Assembly (NCBI RefSeq): GCF_004342225.1
Contig: NZ_SMAR01000002.1
Location: 1 to 64,000 of the forward strand
Origin: Martelella mediterranea
Lineage (GTDB): Bacteria; Pseudomonadota; Alphaproteobacteria; Rhizobiales; Rhizobiaceae
Length of the DNA stretch: 64,000 nt
Direction of reading: 5' to 3'
Shown: positions 27,475 to 35,785 of the stretch, one piece after another
How positions within the stretch are numbered: position 1 is the first letter of the stretch
How the letters are laid out: each line of letters begins with the position of its first letter
Program-made: the position numbers and the translations under genes
The notes under the pieces: generated by a model
What the model saw: the letters and a program-made list of their open reading frames with translations, nothing else
What the model was told of the DNA's origin: nothing
Databases searched by the model: none

Positions 27475-29190
27475 ATGACTTATCGAATTGCGCTCTCGCT
27501 CGGAGGGCTGATGATGGCTGCCGCCGTTTCGACCAATGCAGCGGCTGCACCGGCAACAGATGGCGAAGTGAGGCTGACATTCAGCCAGGCTCCTTCCATC
27601 ATGAACCCTTATCTGTCAGGCGGCACGAAGGATCTTGTTGCCTCCAGTATGGCACTTGAACCGCTGATCCGCTTCAACCCGCAAGGTAAAATGATCCCGT
27701 GGCTTGTCACGGAAATTCCGACCCTCGACAATGGCGGCATCTCTGAAGACCTGAAGACGGTAACCTTCAAGCTGAAACCGGGCGTCAAATGGTCTGACGG
27801 CACGGACTTCACTGCTGACGATGTTGTCTTTACCGCCAATTATTGCATGGACCCCAGTGGCGGCTGCGCGCAGCTTTCACACTTTGAAGGTGTCGAGAAG
27901 GTTGAGGCTGTCGACCCGCTCACGGTAAGAGTGACCTTCGACGCGCCCAAGCCTTATCCCTATTCAGTATTCTCGACCTATGAATCCCCGATTCTGCAGG
28001 CCAAACAGTTTGCCGATTGCCTTGGCGCAGCGGCTCCGACCTGCACGGATCAGAACTTCTACCCGGTTGGCACCGGTCCCTTCGTCGTGACGGACTTCCG
28101 TCCGAATGACACGATCAAACTGGAAGCAAATCCAAACTTCCGCAATCCGGACAAGCCGCATTTTGAAAGCGTGATGCTCAAGGGTGGCGGTGATGCAGCA
28201 TCTTCTGCCCGCTCAGTGCTGCAGACCGGGGAGTTTGATTATGCCTGGAACACCCAGCTTGCACCGGATGTTCTTGCCAATATGCTGAAAGGCGGCAAGG
28301 GCGAAACCGTTGTTGCCTTTGGCAGTCTGGTCGAACGCCTGCAGATGAACCAGACAGATGCATCGCCTTCGCTTCCGGCAGATGAGCGCTCGACGACCAA
28401 GCACAAGAACCCGGTAACCGGTGATCCGGCTGTCCGCAAAGCGCTCTCTATGGCGATTGACCGCAATATCCTTGCAGAAATCGGTTATGGCAAAGCCGGC
28501 AAAGCCAGCTGCGACTGGGTTCCTGCGCCTGCGGCATATGTCACGCCGGATAACGACTGGTGCCTGACACAGGATATTGACGGCGCGAAAGCCGTGCTCG
28601 ATGAAGCTGGCTGGGTTGATTCCGATGGCGATGGTATCCGCGAAAAGGATGGGCAGAAGCTGAGCATCCTGTTTCAGACTTCGACCAATGGCGTTCGTCA
28701 GGACTTCCAGTCAATCATCAAACAGTGGTGGTCTGAAATTGGCGTTGAAACCGAGCTGCGCAATGTCGACGGCTCAGTATTCTTTGGCGGAGACCCGAAT
28801 TCGCCGGACACATTCCAGAAGTTTTACGCAGACGTGGAAATGTATGCGAACAACTTCCCCGGTATCGATCCGGCACAGTATGTCGCACAGTATACCTGCG
28901 ACAAGATTCCGCGTCCGGCAACCGGCTGGCAAGGTGAGAACGTCAATCGTTACTGCAACCCTGAATACGACAAGCTCGTCAAGGAACTGGGACAGACAGC
29001 GGGTGTTGAAGCGCGTGGCAAGCTGGTTCGCCAGCTCAACGAGATGCTCACACATGATGCCATGGTTCTGCTGCCGATCGTCTATCGCGGCACACAATCA
29101 GCCAAATCGAATACGCTTGAAGGCGTAGAGATTAACGGCTGGGATTCCGAACTCTGGAATATTGCTGACTGGAGCAGATCAGCAAACTGA
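27475..29190 (+). CDS. ABC transporter substrate-binding protein, DppA/OppA type
   Basis: A 571-residue SBP_bac_5 receptor. The signal peptide ends near ASTNAAAA-type residues (about 1-25). Family landmarks include KLKPGVKWSDGTDFTADDVVF and a C-terminal region with paired cysteines. At least six Cys occur in the mature protein (YCMDPSGGC, DCLGAAAPTC, CDWVP, YTCDKI), more than usual for this family and consistent with periplasmic disulfides. The start at 27475 follows CAGGGGAA. A 7-bp GC stem follows the gene. Confidence 0.9.
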   Translation: MTYRIALSLGGLMMAAAVSTNAAAAPATDGEVRLTFSQAPSIMNPYLSGGTKDLVASSMALEPLIRFNPQGKMIPWLVTEIPTLDNGGISEDLKTVTFKLKPGVKWSDGTDFTADDVVFTANYCMDPSGGCAQLSHFEGVEKVEAVDPLTVRVTFDAPKPYPYSVFSTYESPILQAKQFADCLGAAAPTCTDQNFYPVGTGPFVVTDFRPNDTIKLEANPNFRNPDKPHFESVMLKGGGDAASSARSVLQTGEFDYAWNTQLAPDVLANMLKGGKGETVVAFGSLVERLQMNQTDASPSLPADERSTTKHKNPVTGDPAVRKALSMAIDRNILAEIGYGKAGKASCDWVPAPAAYVTPDNDWCLTQDIDGAKAVLDEAGWVDSDGDGIREKDGQKLSILFQTSTNGVRQDFQSIIKQWWSEIGVETELRNVDGSVFFGGDPNSPDTFQKFYADVEMYANNFPGIDPAQYVAQYTCDKIPRPATGWQGENVNRYCNPEYDKLVKELGQTAGVEARGKLVRQLNEMLTHDAMVLLPIVYRGTQSAKSNTLEGVEINGWDSELWNIADWSRSAN

Positions 29191-29207
29191 GCACGGACGA
29201 ATGAACG

Positions 29208-29239
29208 CCGGGGCGTGGCTTTCGTGAAGTCTGCCCCGG
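29208..29239 (+). promoter_or_regulatory. Intercistronic stem-loop after the binding-protein gene
   Basis: CCGGGGC (29208-29214) pairs with GCCCCGG (29233-29239) over an 18-base loop, 18 bases past the stop. It is the weakest of the four such structures in the window. Confidence 0.4.
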
Positions 29240-29405
29240 AGACACCGAATGTGCAGTGCTTCTTGCCAGCACGCCTGCCCTTTCAGAGTTTTGACTATCA
29301 GAAGAATGCCAGAGCCAGAACACGAGCATCGCGCATCCGGCTGGAAAGGCTTTTCTCTTTCGCGGAGATGCCGGTATTCGTCTGAGTGCAGTGAGGCCTC
29401 GCCTT

Positions 29406-30413
29406 ATGTTCAACTATACTATCCGTCGGATCCTGATTGCGATCCCGACGTTGCTGTTCATCAGCCTTGTCATTTTCCTCCTGCTGGACTTTGCGCCCGG
29501 TGATCCGCTTGCCAACATGCCGCTGACCATCCCGCCGGAAGTCAAGCAGAAGATGCGCGCTGCGCTCGGCCTCGACCAATCTGTCTGGGTTCGGTATCTG
29601 TTATGGGTCAAGCAGTTTTTCTGGATTGAGCCGTTGCATGTGTTCAATCAGCTCTTCGGAACGCATTTTGCCGAAAATGCGCAGCGGATTATCTCCTGGC
29701 AAACCCGCAGCCCGGTTGCCGATATTATTGCCCAGCGCCTGCCCCAGACGCTTTGGGTCGTCGGCCTGGCCTATGTGGTCGGCATTCTGATCGCCCTGCC
29801 GATCGGCATCATTTCAGCCTACCGGCAATATTCCATATTCGACCAGGTCGGCACGTTTTTCTCGATGGTTGGCTATTCGATCCCACCGTTTTTCAGCGGC
29901 GTTGGCGTCATCATCATTTTCTCGATTTATCTTCAGTGGCTGCCATCCGTTTACGATACGACGCTGGAGATCAACAGCTGGCACACATTTGTTGAACAGC
30001 TCAGACAGATGATCATGCCGGTCATGGTTCTTGCGCTTCAGGTGACAGCACAGATGAGCCGCTTCATGCGTGCTTCCATGCTCGATAACCTGCATCAGGA
30101 CTATGTGAGGACAGCACGGGCGAAAGGATTGCGTGAAAGAACGGTCATTCTGGGCCATGTGCTGCGCAACTCTATGATCCCGGTCGTCACGGTCATCACG
30201 ATGAGCGTGCCGCATATCTTCGGCGGCGCCATCATCACCGAGCAAGTGTTCAAGGTGAACGGTATTGGCCAGTTGCTGATCACCTCCATTCAGGCCAATG
30301 ACCTGCCGATGGTTCAGACCCTGACCTTTATCTTCGCCATTCTGATCGTTCTGTTCAACATCATCGCTGATGTTCTTTATGGCATACTAGACCCGAGGAT
30401 CCGCTATGACTGA
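29406..30413 (+). CDS. ABC transporter permease, DppB type
   Basis: A 335-residue permease opening MFNYTIRRILIAIPTLLFI with FAPGDPLANMP after the first helix. It has about six membrane segments and an EAA-like loop QDYVRTARAKGLRERTVIL. An insertion between helices 1 and 2 (WIEPLHVFNQLFGTHF) makes it longer than the first cluster's DppB. The ATG at 29406 is preferred because an upstream ATG at 29391 would add only MRPRL. It overlaps the next gene by 8 bases. Confidence 0.9.
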   Translation: MFNYTIRRILIAIPTLLFISLVIFLLLDFAPGDPLANMPLTIPPEVKQKMRAALGLDQSVWVRYLLWVKQFFWIEPLHVFNQLFGTHFAENAQRIISWQTRSPVADIIAQRLPQTLWVVGLAYVVGILIALPIGIISAYRQYSIFDQVGTFFSMVGYSIPPFFSGVGVIIIFSIYLQWLPSVYDTTLEINSWHTFVEQLRQMIMPVMVLALQVTAQMSRFMRASMLDNLHQDYVRTARAKGLRERTVILGHVLRNSMIPVVTVITMSVPHIFGGAIITEQVFKVNGIGQLLITSIQANDLPMVQTLTFIFAILIVLFNIIADVLYGILDPRIRYD

Positions 30414-31323
30414 AACGGTCCACTCCTCAAACATGAAAGAAACAGCCCCGTCTTCGCAGTGGGCCGATGTCTGGCGTCAGTTTCGCCGTCATCGCGGCGC
30501 CATGGCAGGCGCTGCAATCTTCCTTCTCATCATACTGGGCTGTTTCCTTGGCCCCTATCTGTGGCCATACAGTCCAACCAAGGTCGATATTCTGGCGCGG
30601 GATTCGCCAATGTCACTGGCCCATCCGCTTGGGACCGATCAGCTTGGCCGGGATCTTCTGGCCAGAATGATGGCCGGTGGGCGGATCTCGCTTTCGGTCG
30701 GCCTGGTCGCCATGTTTCTTTCACTGGCGCTTGGAACGCTCGTTGGTGTGCTTGCCGGATATTTCAGAAAGCTCGACGGCGTTCTGATGCGCTTCACGGA
30801 TCTGTTTCTGGCCCTGCCGCTTTTGCCGCTGCTTCTGGTCATGGTCATGCTGTTTCGGGGCACGTTAAGCGCAACATTTGGCCCTGCGGCAGGCATTTTC
30901 CTGCTCATCGTCACGGCCATTGGCATAACCAGCTGGATGCAGGCAGCCCGTATCGTCCGGGGTGATGTTCTGGCGCTCAAAGAGCGTGAATTCATCCTGG
31001 CCGCGCGCTCCATCGGCACGCGCCCGACCAAGATGATCACACGCCACCTTCTGCCGAATGTTCTCAGTCCGATCATGGTATCGGCGACGCTGGGGATCGC
31101 CAATGCGATCATCACCGAGTCGTCCCTATCCTTCCTCGGCCTCGGCTTTCCGCCGGATTTTCCGACCTGGGGACGCCTGCTTTATGATGCTGTCGACCAG
31201 ATTCAGATCCACCCGATGCGGGTTGTCATGCCCGGAATCGCGATTTCTCTGACCGTTCTGTCAGTCAACTATCTGGGCGACGGTCTGCGCGACGCACTCG
31301 ACCCCCGCATCCGCGGACGCTGA
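30406..31323 (+). CDS. ABC transporter permease, DppC type
   Basis: A 305-residue permease: N-terminal cytoplasmic tail with ADVWRQFRRHRGAM, first helix, then GTDQLGRDLLARMMAGGRIS, the usual DppC motif. The EAA loop reads EFILAARSIGTRPTKMITRH, and the C-terminus GDGLRDALDPRIRGR is standard. A bidirectional terminator follows at 31359-31388. Confidence 0.9.
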   Translation: MTETVHSSNMKETAPSSQWADVWRQFRRHRGAMAGAAIFLLIILGCFLGPYLWPYSPTKVDILARDSPMSLAHPLGTDQLGRDLLARMMAGGRISLSVGLVAMFLSLALGTLVGVLAGYFRKLDGVLMRFTDLFLALPLLPLLLVMVMLFRGTLSATFGPAAGIFLLIVTAIGITSWMQAARIVRGDVLALKEREFILAARSIGTRPTKMITRHLLPNVLSPIMVSATLGIANAIITESSLSFLGLGFPPDFPTWGRLLYDAVDQIQIHPMRVVMPGIAISLTVLSVNYLGDGLRDALDPRIRGR

Positions 31324-31358
31324 TGCACACCAAAGCCAGACCGGACGGCGTGAGCCGG

Positions 31359-31388
31359 AAAAGGCGGTTCCTCAGGGGACTGCCTTTT
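31359..31388. terminator. Bidirectional terminator between convergent operons
   Basis: AAAAGGCGGTTCC (31359-31371) pairs with GGGACTGCCTTTT (31376-31388) with two G-U pairs and a four-base loop. The flanking A-run and T-run let it work on either strand, as suits the convergent permease and isoaspartyl-peptidase operons. Confidence 0.7.
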
Positions 31389-31508
31389 CAGTCTCGTTGG
31401 CCTCACATTTGAGATGCTACCGGATTGAATGCCGCTGACACCGGATCCGTTCTGTCCGGTGACGCAGAACAATCGAAAAGGGCGTTTACCAGCCTATCCC
31501 GGTTCTGA

Positions 31509-32432
31509 TTACCCGTAAATCGCGGTCACGGCTTCCTCGCCGGCGCGGACATGGCCGCGATACATGCCTTGCGAATTGAACGGCAGGGTAATATTGCCTT
31601 CGCGGTCGACGGCAATCAAACCGCCGGAGCCGTCATTTTCGGCAAGGTCGACCATGACGACATGTTTTGCCGCCTGTTCAAGGGTCTCACCGGCATAGCG
31701 CATGCGCGCCGCAATCTCCGAGGCAGCCGTCCAGCGCATAAAAATCTCGCCATGGCCCGTGCCGGAAACCGCGCAGGTGGCATTGTCGGCATAGGTGCCC
31801 GCGCCGATCACCGGCGTATCGCCGATGCGGCCCTTGGCCTTTCCGGTCCATCCGCCAGTGGAGGTGGCAGCAGCCAGATTGCCGTCATTGTCGCAGGCGA
31901 CCGCGCCGACCGTGCCATGACGCCGCGCCGGGTCGTCGTCATCCACACCGTTCGCTTTCATCTTCAGCGTGTCCTGCAGCGCATCCCAGCGCGCCTGCGT
32001 GAAAAAGTAATCCTTGTCCGCGAATTCGACGCCGGCCTTGCGGGCGATTTCCAGCGCGTTGAGCCCGGTCATGCAGACATGAACGGTGTTTTCCATCACC
32101 GCGCGGGCCGCGCGCACCGGGTTCTTCGGCCCGAAGATGCTGGCGACAGTGCCCGCTCTGCGGTCGCGCCCGTCCATAATGGCCGCGTCCATCTCCTGTT
32201 CGCCGTGATCGGTGAAGACCGCGCCACGTCCGGCGTTGAACAGCGGCTCGTCTTCGAGCGCACAGACCGCAGCAGTCACCGCATCGAGCGCGGCGCCGCC
32301 ATCGCGCAACACAGCCTCTCCTGCTTCAAGCGCCCGGCGCAGGCCGGCGTGATAGGCCGCTTCCTTTTCCGGCGTCATCTTCGATTTCAAAATGGTTCCG
32401 GCCCCGCCATGGACCGCCAGTGAATAGCGCAT
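31509..32432 (-). CDS. iaaA: Isoaspartyl peptidase / plant-type L-asparaginase
   Basis: A 307-residue Ntn-hydrolase of the EcAIII/IaaA family, which removes beta-aspartyl residues from peptides and hydrolyses asparagine. The autocleavage site is HGTVGAVA with nucleophile Thr174. The alpha chain starts LAVHGGAGTI, and the substrate-binding Arg/Gly elements RIGDTPVIGAGTYAD and GTGHGEIFMR are present. It is the last gene of the leftward GntR operon, two bases after the deacetylase gene. This activity matches peptides damaged by Asp isomerisation and supports a peptide-type substrate for the whole locus. Confidence 0.92.
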   Translation of the reverse strand: MRYSLAVHGGAGTILKSKMTPEKEAAYHAGLRRALEAGEAVLRDGGAALDAVTAAVCALEDEPLFNAGRGAVFTDHGEQEMDAAIMDGRDRRAGTVASIFGPKNPVRAARAVMENTVHVCMTGLNALEIARKAGVEFADKDYFFTQARWDALQDTLKMKANGVDDDDPARRHGTVGAVACDNDGNLAAATSTGGWTGKAKGRIGDTPVIGAGTYADNATCAVSGTGHGEIFMRWTAASEIAARMRYAGETLEQAAKHVVMVDLAENDGSGGLIAVDREGNITLPFNSQGMYRGHVRAGEEAVTAIYG

Positions 32433-32434
32433 TT

Positions 32435-33328
32435 CTACTCCTTCAGCCCGGATTCTTCAGCACAATAACGGGCAATATCGGCATGGGTCGCAATCCAGCA
32501 ATCGCCATTTGCCGTGATGTGGGACAGCAATTCTTCGAGAATGAAGATACGCGAACGATAACCGGTAATATGCGGATGCATGGTCAGAAGGAACAGGCCG
32601 CCTTCTTCATAAGCGCCATCGAACTCACGCCGGAAGATGTCCAGAACATCGGACGGCGGTGTATAGGGGCGCTGCGCGCCGAACCGGTTCATCGTGAAAT
32701 AAACCGCGTCGTCGCGAATCCATTCGACCGGCAATTCCACGATGCCCGTCGCTTCGCCATTATCCAGAATTTCATAAGGATCGTCGTCGGCAAAAAGCGA
32801 GCTGTCATAGAGAAGGCCCAGCTCCCGCGCAATCTTCAGCGTCACATCGGAGTAATCCCATGATGGCGTGCGCATACCCACGGGCCGGGTACCGGTAATC
32901 GTTTCCAGCGTATCGGCAGCGCGCAGCATCAGCTCGCGCTCTGTGTCGGCCGGCACCTGCGCATTGCGCTCGTGGATCCAGCCGTGAAGCGCGATCTCGT
33001 GACCATCGTCTGCCAGCGATTTCTGCTCTTCGGGATGCAGAAGTGCCGAAACGGCGGGCACGAAGAAGCTGGCCTTGGCACCATAGCGATCAAGCACCTT
33101 GCGGATGCGCGGGATACCGCGCCTGGCGCCGAATTCGCCCCAGCTGAGGCGGGCGGGCGATTCGCCACCGTCGCGCAATTCATTGGTCTCGTGGTCGCTG
33201 TCGAAGCTCAGCGCCACGGCGCAGCGCGCGCCGCCCGGCCAGGCTTTCGGCAGCAGGCTCCTGCCCGCGCGCACCTGATTGACCCGGCCGCGCCAGGTCG
33301 CCTCGTCCCATTCATAGGGTTCGCTCAT
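32435..33328 (-). CDS. NodB-type polysaccharide deacetylase-family hydrolase
   Basis: A 297-residue NodB-domain enzyme. Motifs are LSFDSDHETNE (motif 1, Asp pair), ALHGWIHERN (metal His pair), GMRTPSWDYSD and a late TMHPHITGY. There is no signal peptide, so it acts in the cytoplasm. This subgroup includes PuuE allantoinase and cyclic-imide hydrolase-like proteins as well as true glycan deacetylases. Cytoplasmic location and neighbours (creatininase family, isoaspartyl peptidase) favour ring opening of a cyclic amide or imide. The start at 33328 overlaps the SDR stop as ATGA; a longer open frame upstream is antisense noise inside the SDR gene. Confidence 0.75.
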   Translation of the reverse strand: MSEPYEWDEATWRGRVNQVRAGRSLLPKAWPGGARCAVALSFDSDHETNELRDGGESPARLSWGEFGARRGIPRIRKVLDRYGAKASFFVPAVSALLHPEEQKSLADDGHEIALHGWIHERNAQVPADTERELMLRAADTLETITGTRPVGMRTPSWDYSDVTLKIARELGLLYDSSLFADDDPYEILDNGEATGIVELPVEWIRDDAVYFTMNRFGAQRPYTPPSDVLDIFRREFDGAYEEGGLFLLTMHPHITGYRSRIFILEELLSHITANGDCWIATHADIARYCAEESGLKE

Positions 33329-34077
33329 GCATGGCCTCCATCGACCGAAAGAATTTGTCCGCTGATCCAGCCGGCCTCGGGCGAGGCCAGAAAAGTCACG
33401 GCATTCGCTATATCCGCGGGTGCGCCCAGGCGGCGCATGTGAATGCCGCCGATGACGGCCTTCTGCCGCTCGTCCCCGAAGGCCGCCCATTGCTTTTCCG
33501 TAGACGGATTGGAAAGGATGAAGCCCGGCGCCACGGAGTTGACCGTTATGCCGAACGGTCCGAGTTCGAGTGCCAACTGCTTCGTCAGACCGACGAGCGC
33601 ATGTTTGGCGCTGGCATAGGCCTGAATGCCGGTGAGACTTGGCCTCAAACCGGCGCCGGAAGAAATGGTGATGATCCGGCCTTCGCCGCGCGCCTTCATA
33701 TCCGGTGCAACAGCTTGTGCGCACCACATGGCGGCATCGACATTGGCCTGAAAGATCACGCGCCAGTCATCCTCGCCAATCTCTTCAATTGGACGGCCCG
33801 CCTGCCCGCGCACACCACCGGCTGATGTCACAAGCCCGTCGATCCGGCCGAACGTCTCAAACACCGAGCGGATTGCCCCATGTGCGCCTTCGCGGCTGCC
33901 GAGATCCGCCTGATGCAGGCTGATCCCTTCCTGTTCAAGCCGCATCATGCCTGCATCGTCGATATCGATGGCCGCAACCATCGCGCCGGATGCCTTCAAC
34001 TGCCGGGCGATGGCCGCGCCGATGCCTTGAGCCGCACCGGTGACGGCAAATACTTTGCGGGTAAGATCTAGCTGCAC
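33325..34077 (-). CDS. Short-chain dehydrogenase/reductase (SDR)
   Basis: A 250-residue classical SDR of the FabG type: cofactor motif VTGAAQGIGAA, Asp in AAIDIDDAG suggesting NAD rather than NADP, catalytic TISSGAG and YASAKHA (Tyr and Lys), and the C-terminal GQILSVDGG. It overlaps its upstream neighbour by 10 bases and its downstream one by 4, so translation is coupled. It may oxidise or reduce an intermediate of the linked pathway; the substrate is unknown. Confidence 0.88.
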   Translation of the reverse strand: MQLDLTRKVFAVTGAAQGIGAAIARQLKASGAMVAAIDIDDAGMMRLEQEGISLHQADLGSREGAHGAIRSVFETFGRIDGLVTSAGGVRGQAGRPIEEIGEDDWRVIFQANVDAAMWCAQAVAPDMKARGEGRIITISSGAGLRPSLTGIQAYASAKHALVGLTKQLALELGPFGITVNSVAPGFILSNPSTEKQWAAFGDERQKAVIGGIHMRRLGAPADIANAVTFLASPEAGWISGQILSVDGGHA

Positions 34078-35093
34078 AGCGGCACCATCTCGTCAACGAG
34101 CGCGGCCGATTGTTCCCGCTTACCGTCCTCGATGTCGTGAATGAGATCGACCATTTTAGAAAGTGCCGGAACTTGAAGCCCGTGCGAAGCGGCAAGCGGG
34201 ATCATGGTGCCAATCTGCGCATCGACCTCGGTCTTGCGTTTGCGCACGGCAAGGTCACGCCATATCCCGGAATGAGTCTTGGCCGTCTTGCGATTATGCG
34301 CCACCATCTTGTCGATGGCGATGCGCATGCCCTGCGGGTTTGCCGCCAGAAAGGCAGCCGGATCGAAACCGTTGAAGCCGAGCGGGCTGACGCCTTCGGC
34401 TGCGGCAAGCGTCATCACCTCATGGCCGAGTTTTTCATAGACGACGCGATGTTCGGGCCGCGCCATGGCATCCGACATGGAATCCGGCGTCAGCGCGGTG
34501 CAGAACAGAAGCGAGCCGTAACCCATCTTGCCCCAGAGATAGCCCCAGATATTGTCGGTCGCCACCGCGTCCGGTTCGACCAGCGACAGGAGTTCATGAA
34601 CCTCGGCAACACGCGGCGTCATCGTGCCATCGAGTTCGCCGACGGCGACAGCGGCGCGGTTGCCATAAAGAATACGGCCCGGCTCCAGCCAGTCAGCACC
34701 GAAATTGACGAAACAGCCGACGGCATTTTCCGCACCGATTTTTGCAGCGATCACCTTTTCATTGAGCCCGTTCTGGGCCGATACGACATAGCCGCCCTTG
34801 GCCAGATGCGGGAGAAGCATGTCGAGCGCATCTTCAGTATGATGCGCCTTGACTGCCAGAAACACCCGGTCGAACTGCCCTTCCAGTTCATTGGGCGTGC
34901 TGGCTGGCAGCACCTGCGTGAATTCCTCCACCGGGCCTTCGATCTTCAAGCCGGTGGTGCGCATGGCTTCGACATGTTCAGGCACGATATCGACCATGTG
35001 CACATCATGACCGGCGCGGGCGAAATAGGCCCCGAGAACGCCGCCGATGGCACCGGCACCCCAGATCAGAATTTTCGATCTGCTCATGCCCAC
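34068..35093 (-). CDS. Ketopantoate reductase-like dehydrogenase (ApbA/PanE family)
   Basis: A 341-residue protein with the Rossmann motif ILIWGAGAIGGVLGAYFARA and the C-terminal ApbA domain, including the Lys/Asn region KMGYGSLLFCTAL and HRKT-like AHNRKTAKTHSGI. Canonical PanE makes pantoate; catabolic operons often carry paralogues that act on other 2-oxo or 2-hydroxy acids. Location inside a GntR-regulated catabolic operon, between creatininase-family and SDR genes, favours the latter. The first codon at 35093 overlaps the upstream stop by 10 bases; an ATG at 35087 (MSRSKILIWG) is equally plausible. Confidence 0.8.
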   Translation of the reverse strand: MGMSRSKILIWGAGAIGGVLGAYFARAGHDVHMVDIVPEHVEAMRTTGLKIEGPVEEFTQVLPASTPNELEGQFDRVFLAVKAHHTEDALDMLLPHLAKGGYVVSAQNGLNEKVIAAKIGAENAVGCFVNFGADWLEPGRILYGNRAAVAVGELDGTMTPRVAEVHELLSLVEPDAVATDNIWGYLWGKMGYGSLLFCTALTPDSMSDAMARPEHRVVYEKLGHEVMTLAAAEGVSPLGFNGFDPAAFLAANPQGMRIAIDKMVAHNRKTAKTHSGIWRDLAVRKRKTEVDAQIGTMIPLAASHGLQVPALSKMVDLIHDIEDGKREQSAALVDEMVPLCS

Positions 35094-35785
35094 TCGCCTT
35101 CGATGAGCGCACGGGTCTCCTCTATGGCCACCTTCCAGATGCGTTCCATGTCTTCATCGGGGCGCTGATAAAGGCCGCCGTAATTGCCATCCCCGATCAG
35201 CTCGCGCACGCCTGCCGCATTGCGGTCGCGCAACCGATCGAAATCGACATAGGGCTTCTGTACGGTGGGCATGTCGCGGCCCGGCAGGCGAGTCCAGGGG
35301 AAGTTTTCCATCCAGCTTGCATGGCTGGCGATGGGATCGATCTCGCGCACGGTCGCCATGGTTTTGGGCGCCCGCCACCAGTCATGAAAACGGCAGCGCG
35401 CACCTTCGTGGCGCTCCATCCACTCCATGGTCACCGGCTGCACCGGCGTGTTACCGCCATGACCATTGACGATCAGGATGCGGCGAAATCCGGTGGCATA
35501 AAGGCTGTCGAGGATGTCGGACACCAGCGCCGCATAGGTCGATAGCTTCAGCGTCACAGAACCCGGAAACGCCATGAAATAGGGCGTGAGCCCGTAGGCG
35601 ACAGCGGGAAAGACCGGCACGCCAAGCGGTTCGGCGGCATCGGCCGCAACCTTTTCGGAAAGGATGCTGTCGACGGAAAGGCTGAGCCAGGCATGCTGTT
35701 CGGTGCTGCCCAGTGGCAGGACGCAACGGTCATCCGTCTTCAGGTACTCTTCGACTTCAAACCAGTTGCTTTCGGAAATTTTCAA
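35084..35785 (-). CDS. Creatininase-family amidohydrolase
   Basis: A 233-residue protein of the creatininase fold, which hydrolyses cyclic amides (creatinine, some formamides) or trims peptides (MftE). Metal motifs are LPLGSTEQHAWLSLSVDS (Glu and His-Asp ligands) and ILIVNGHGGNTPVQP. The predicted start is a TTG at 35785, five bases after GGAGGGG; no ATG or GTG fits, and the longer ATG-initiated frame to 36028 is antisense of the regulator. The gene overlaps the regulator's 3' end by 29 bases. The exact substrate is unknown; creatinine itself is not implied. Confidence 0.8.
   Translation of the reverse strand: MKISESNWFEVEEYLKTDDRCVLPLGSTEQHAWLSLSVDSILSEKVAADAAEPLGVPVFPAVAYGLTPYFMAFPGSVTLKLSTYAALVSDILDSLYATGFRRILIVNGHGGNTPVQPVTMEWMERHEGARCRFHDWWRAPKTMATVREIDPIASHASWMENFPWTRLPGRDMPTVQKPYVDFDRLRDRNAAGVRELIGDGNYGGLYQRPDEDMERIWKVAIEETRALIEGEWA

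Noticed and set aside
31551-32423. 290-codon open frame on the plus strand
   Set aside because: It is fully antisense to the isoaspartyl peptidase gene, whose catalytic motifs are intact.
33329-33727. 133-residue N-terminal extension of the NodB-type protein
   Set aside because: It runs inside the SDR gene on the same strand in another frame and looks random; the ATG at 33328 fits the family start and the ATGA overlap.
34110-35168. 352-codon open frame on the plus strand
   Set aside because: It is antisense to the ketopantoate reductase-like gene, has no family similarity and no ribosome site; GC-rich third positions keep the frame open.
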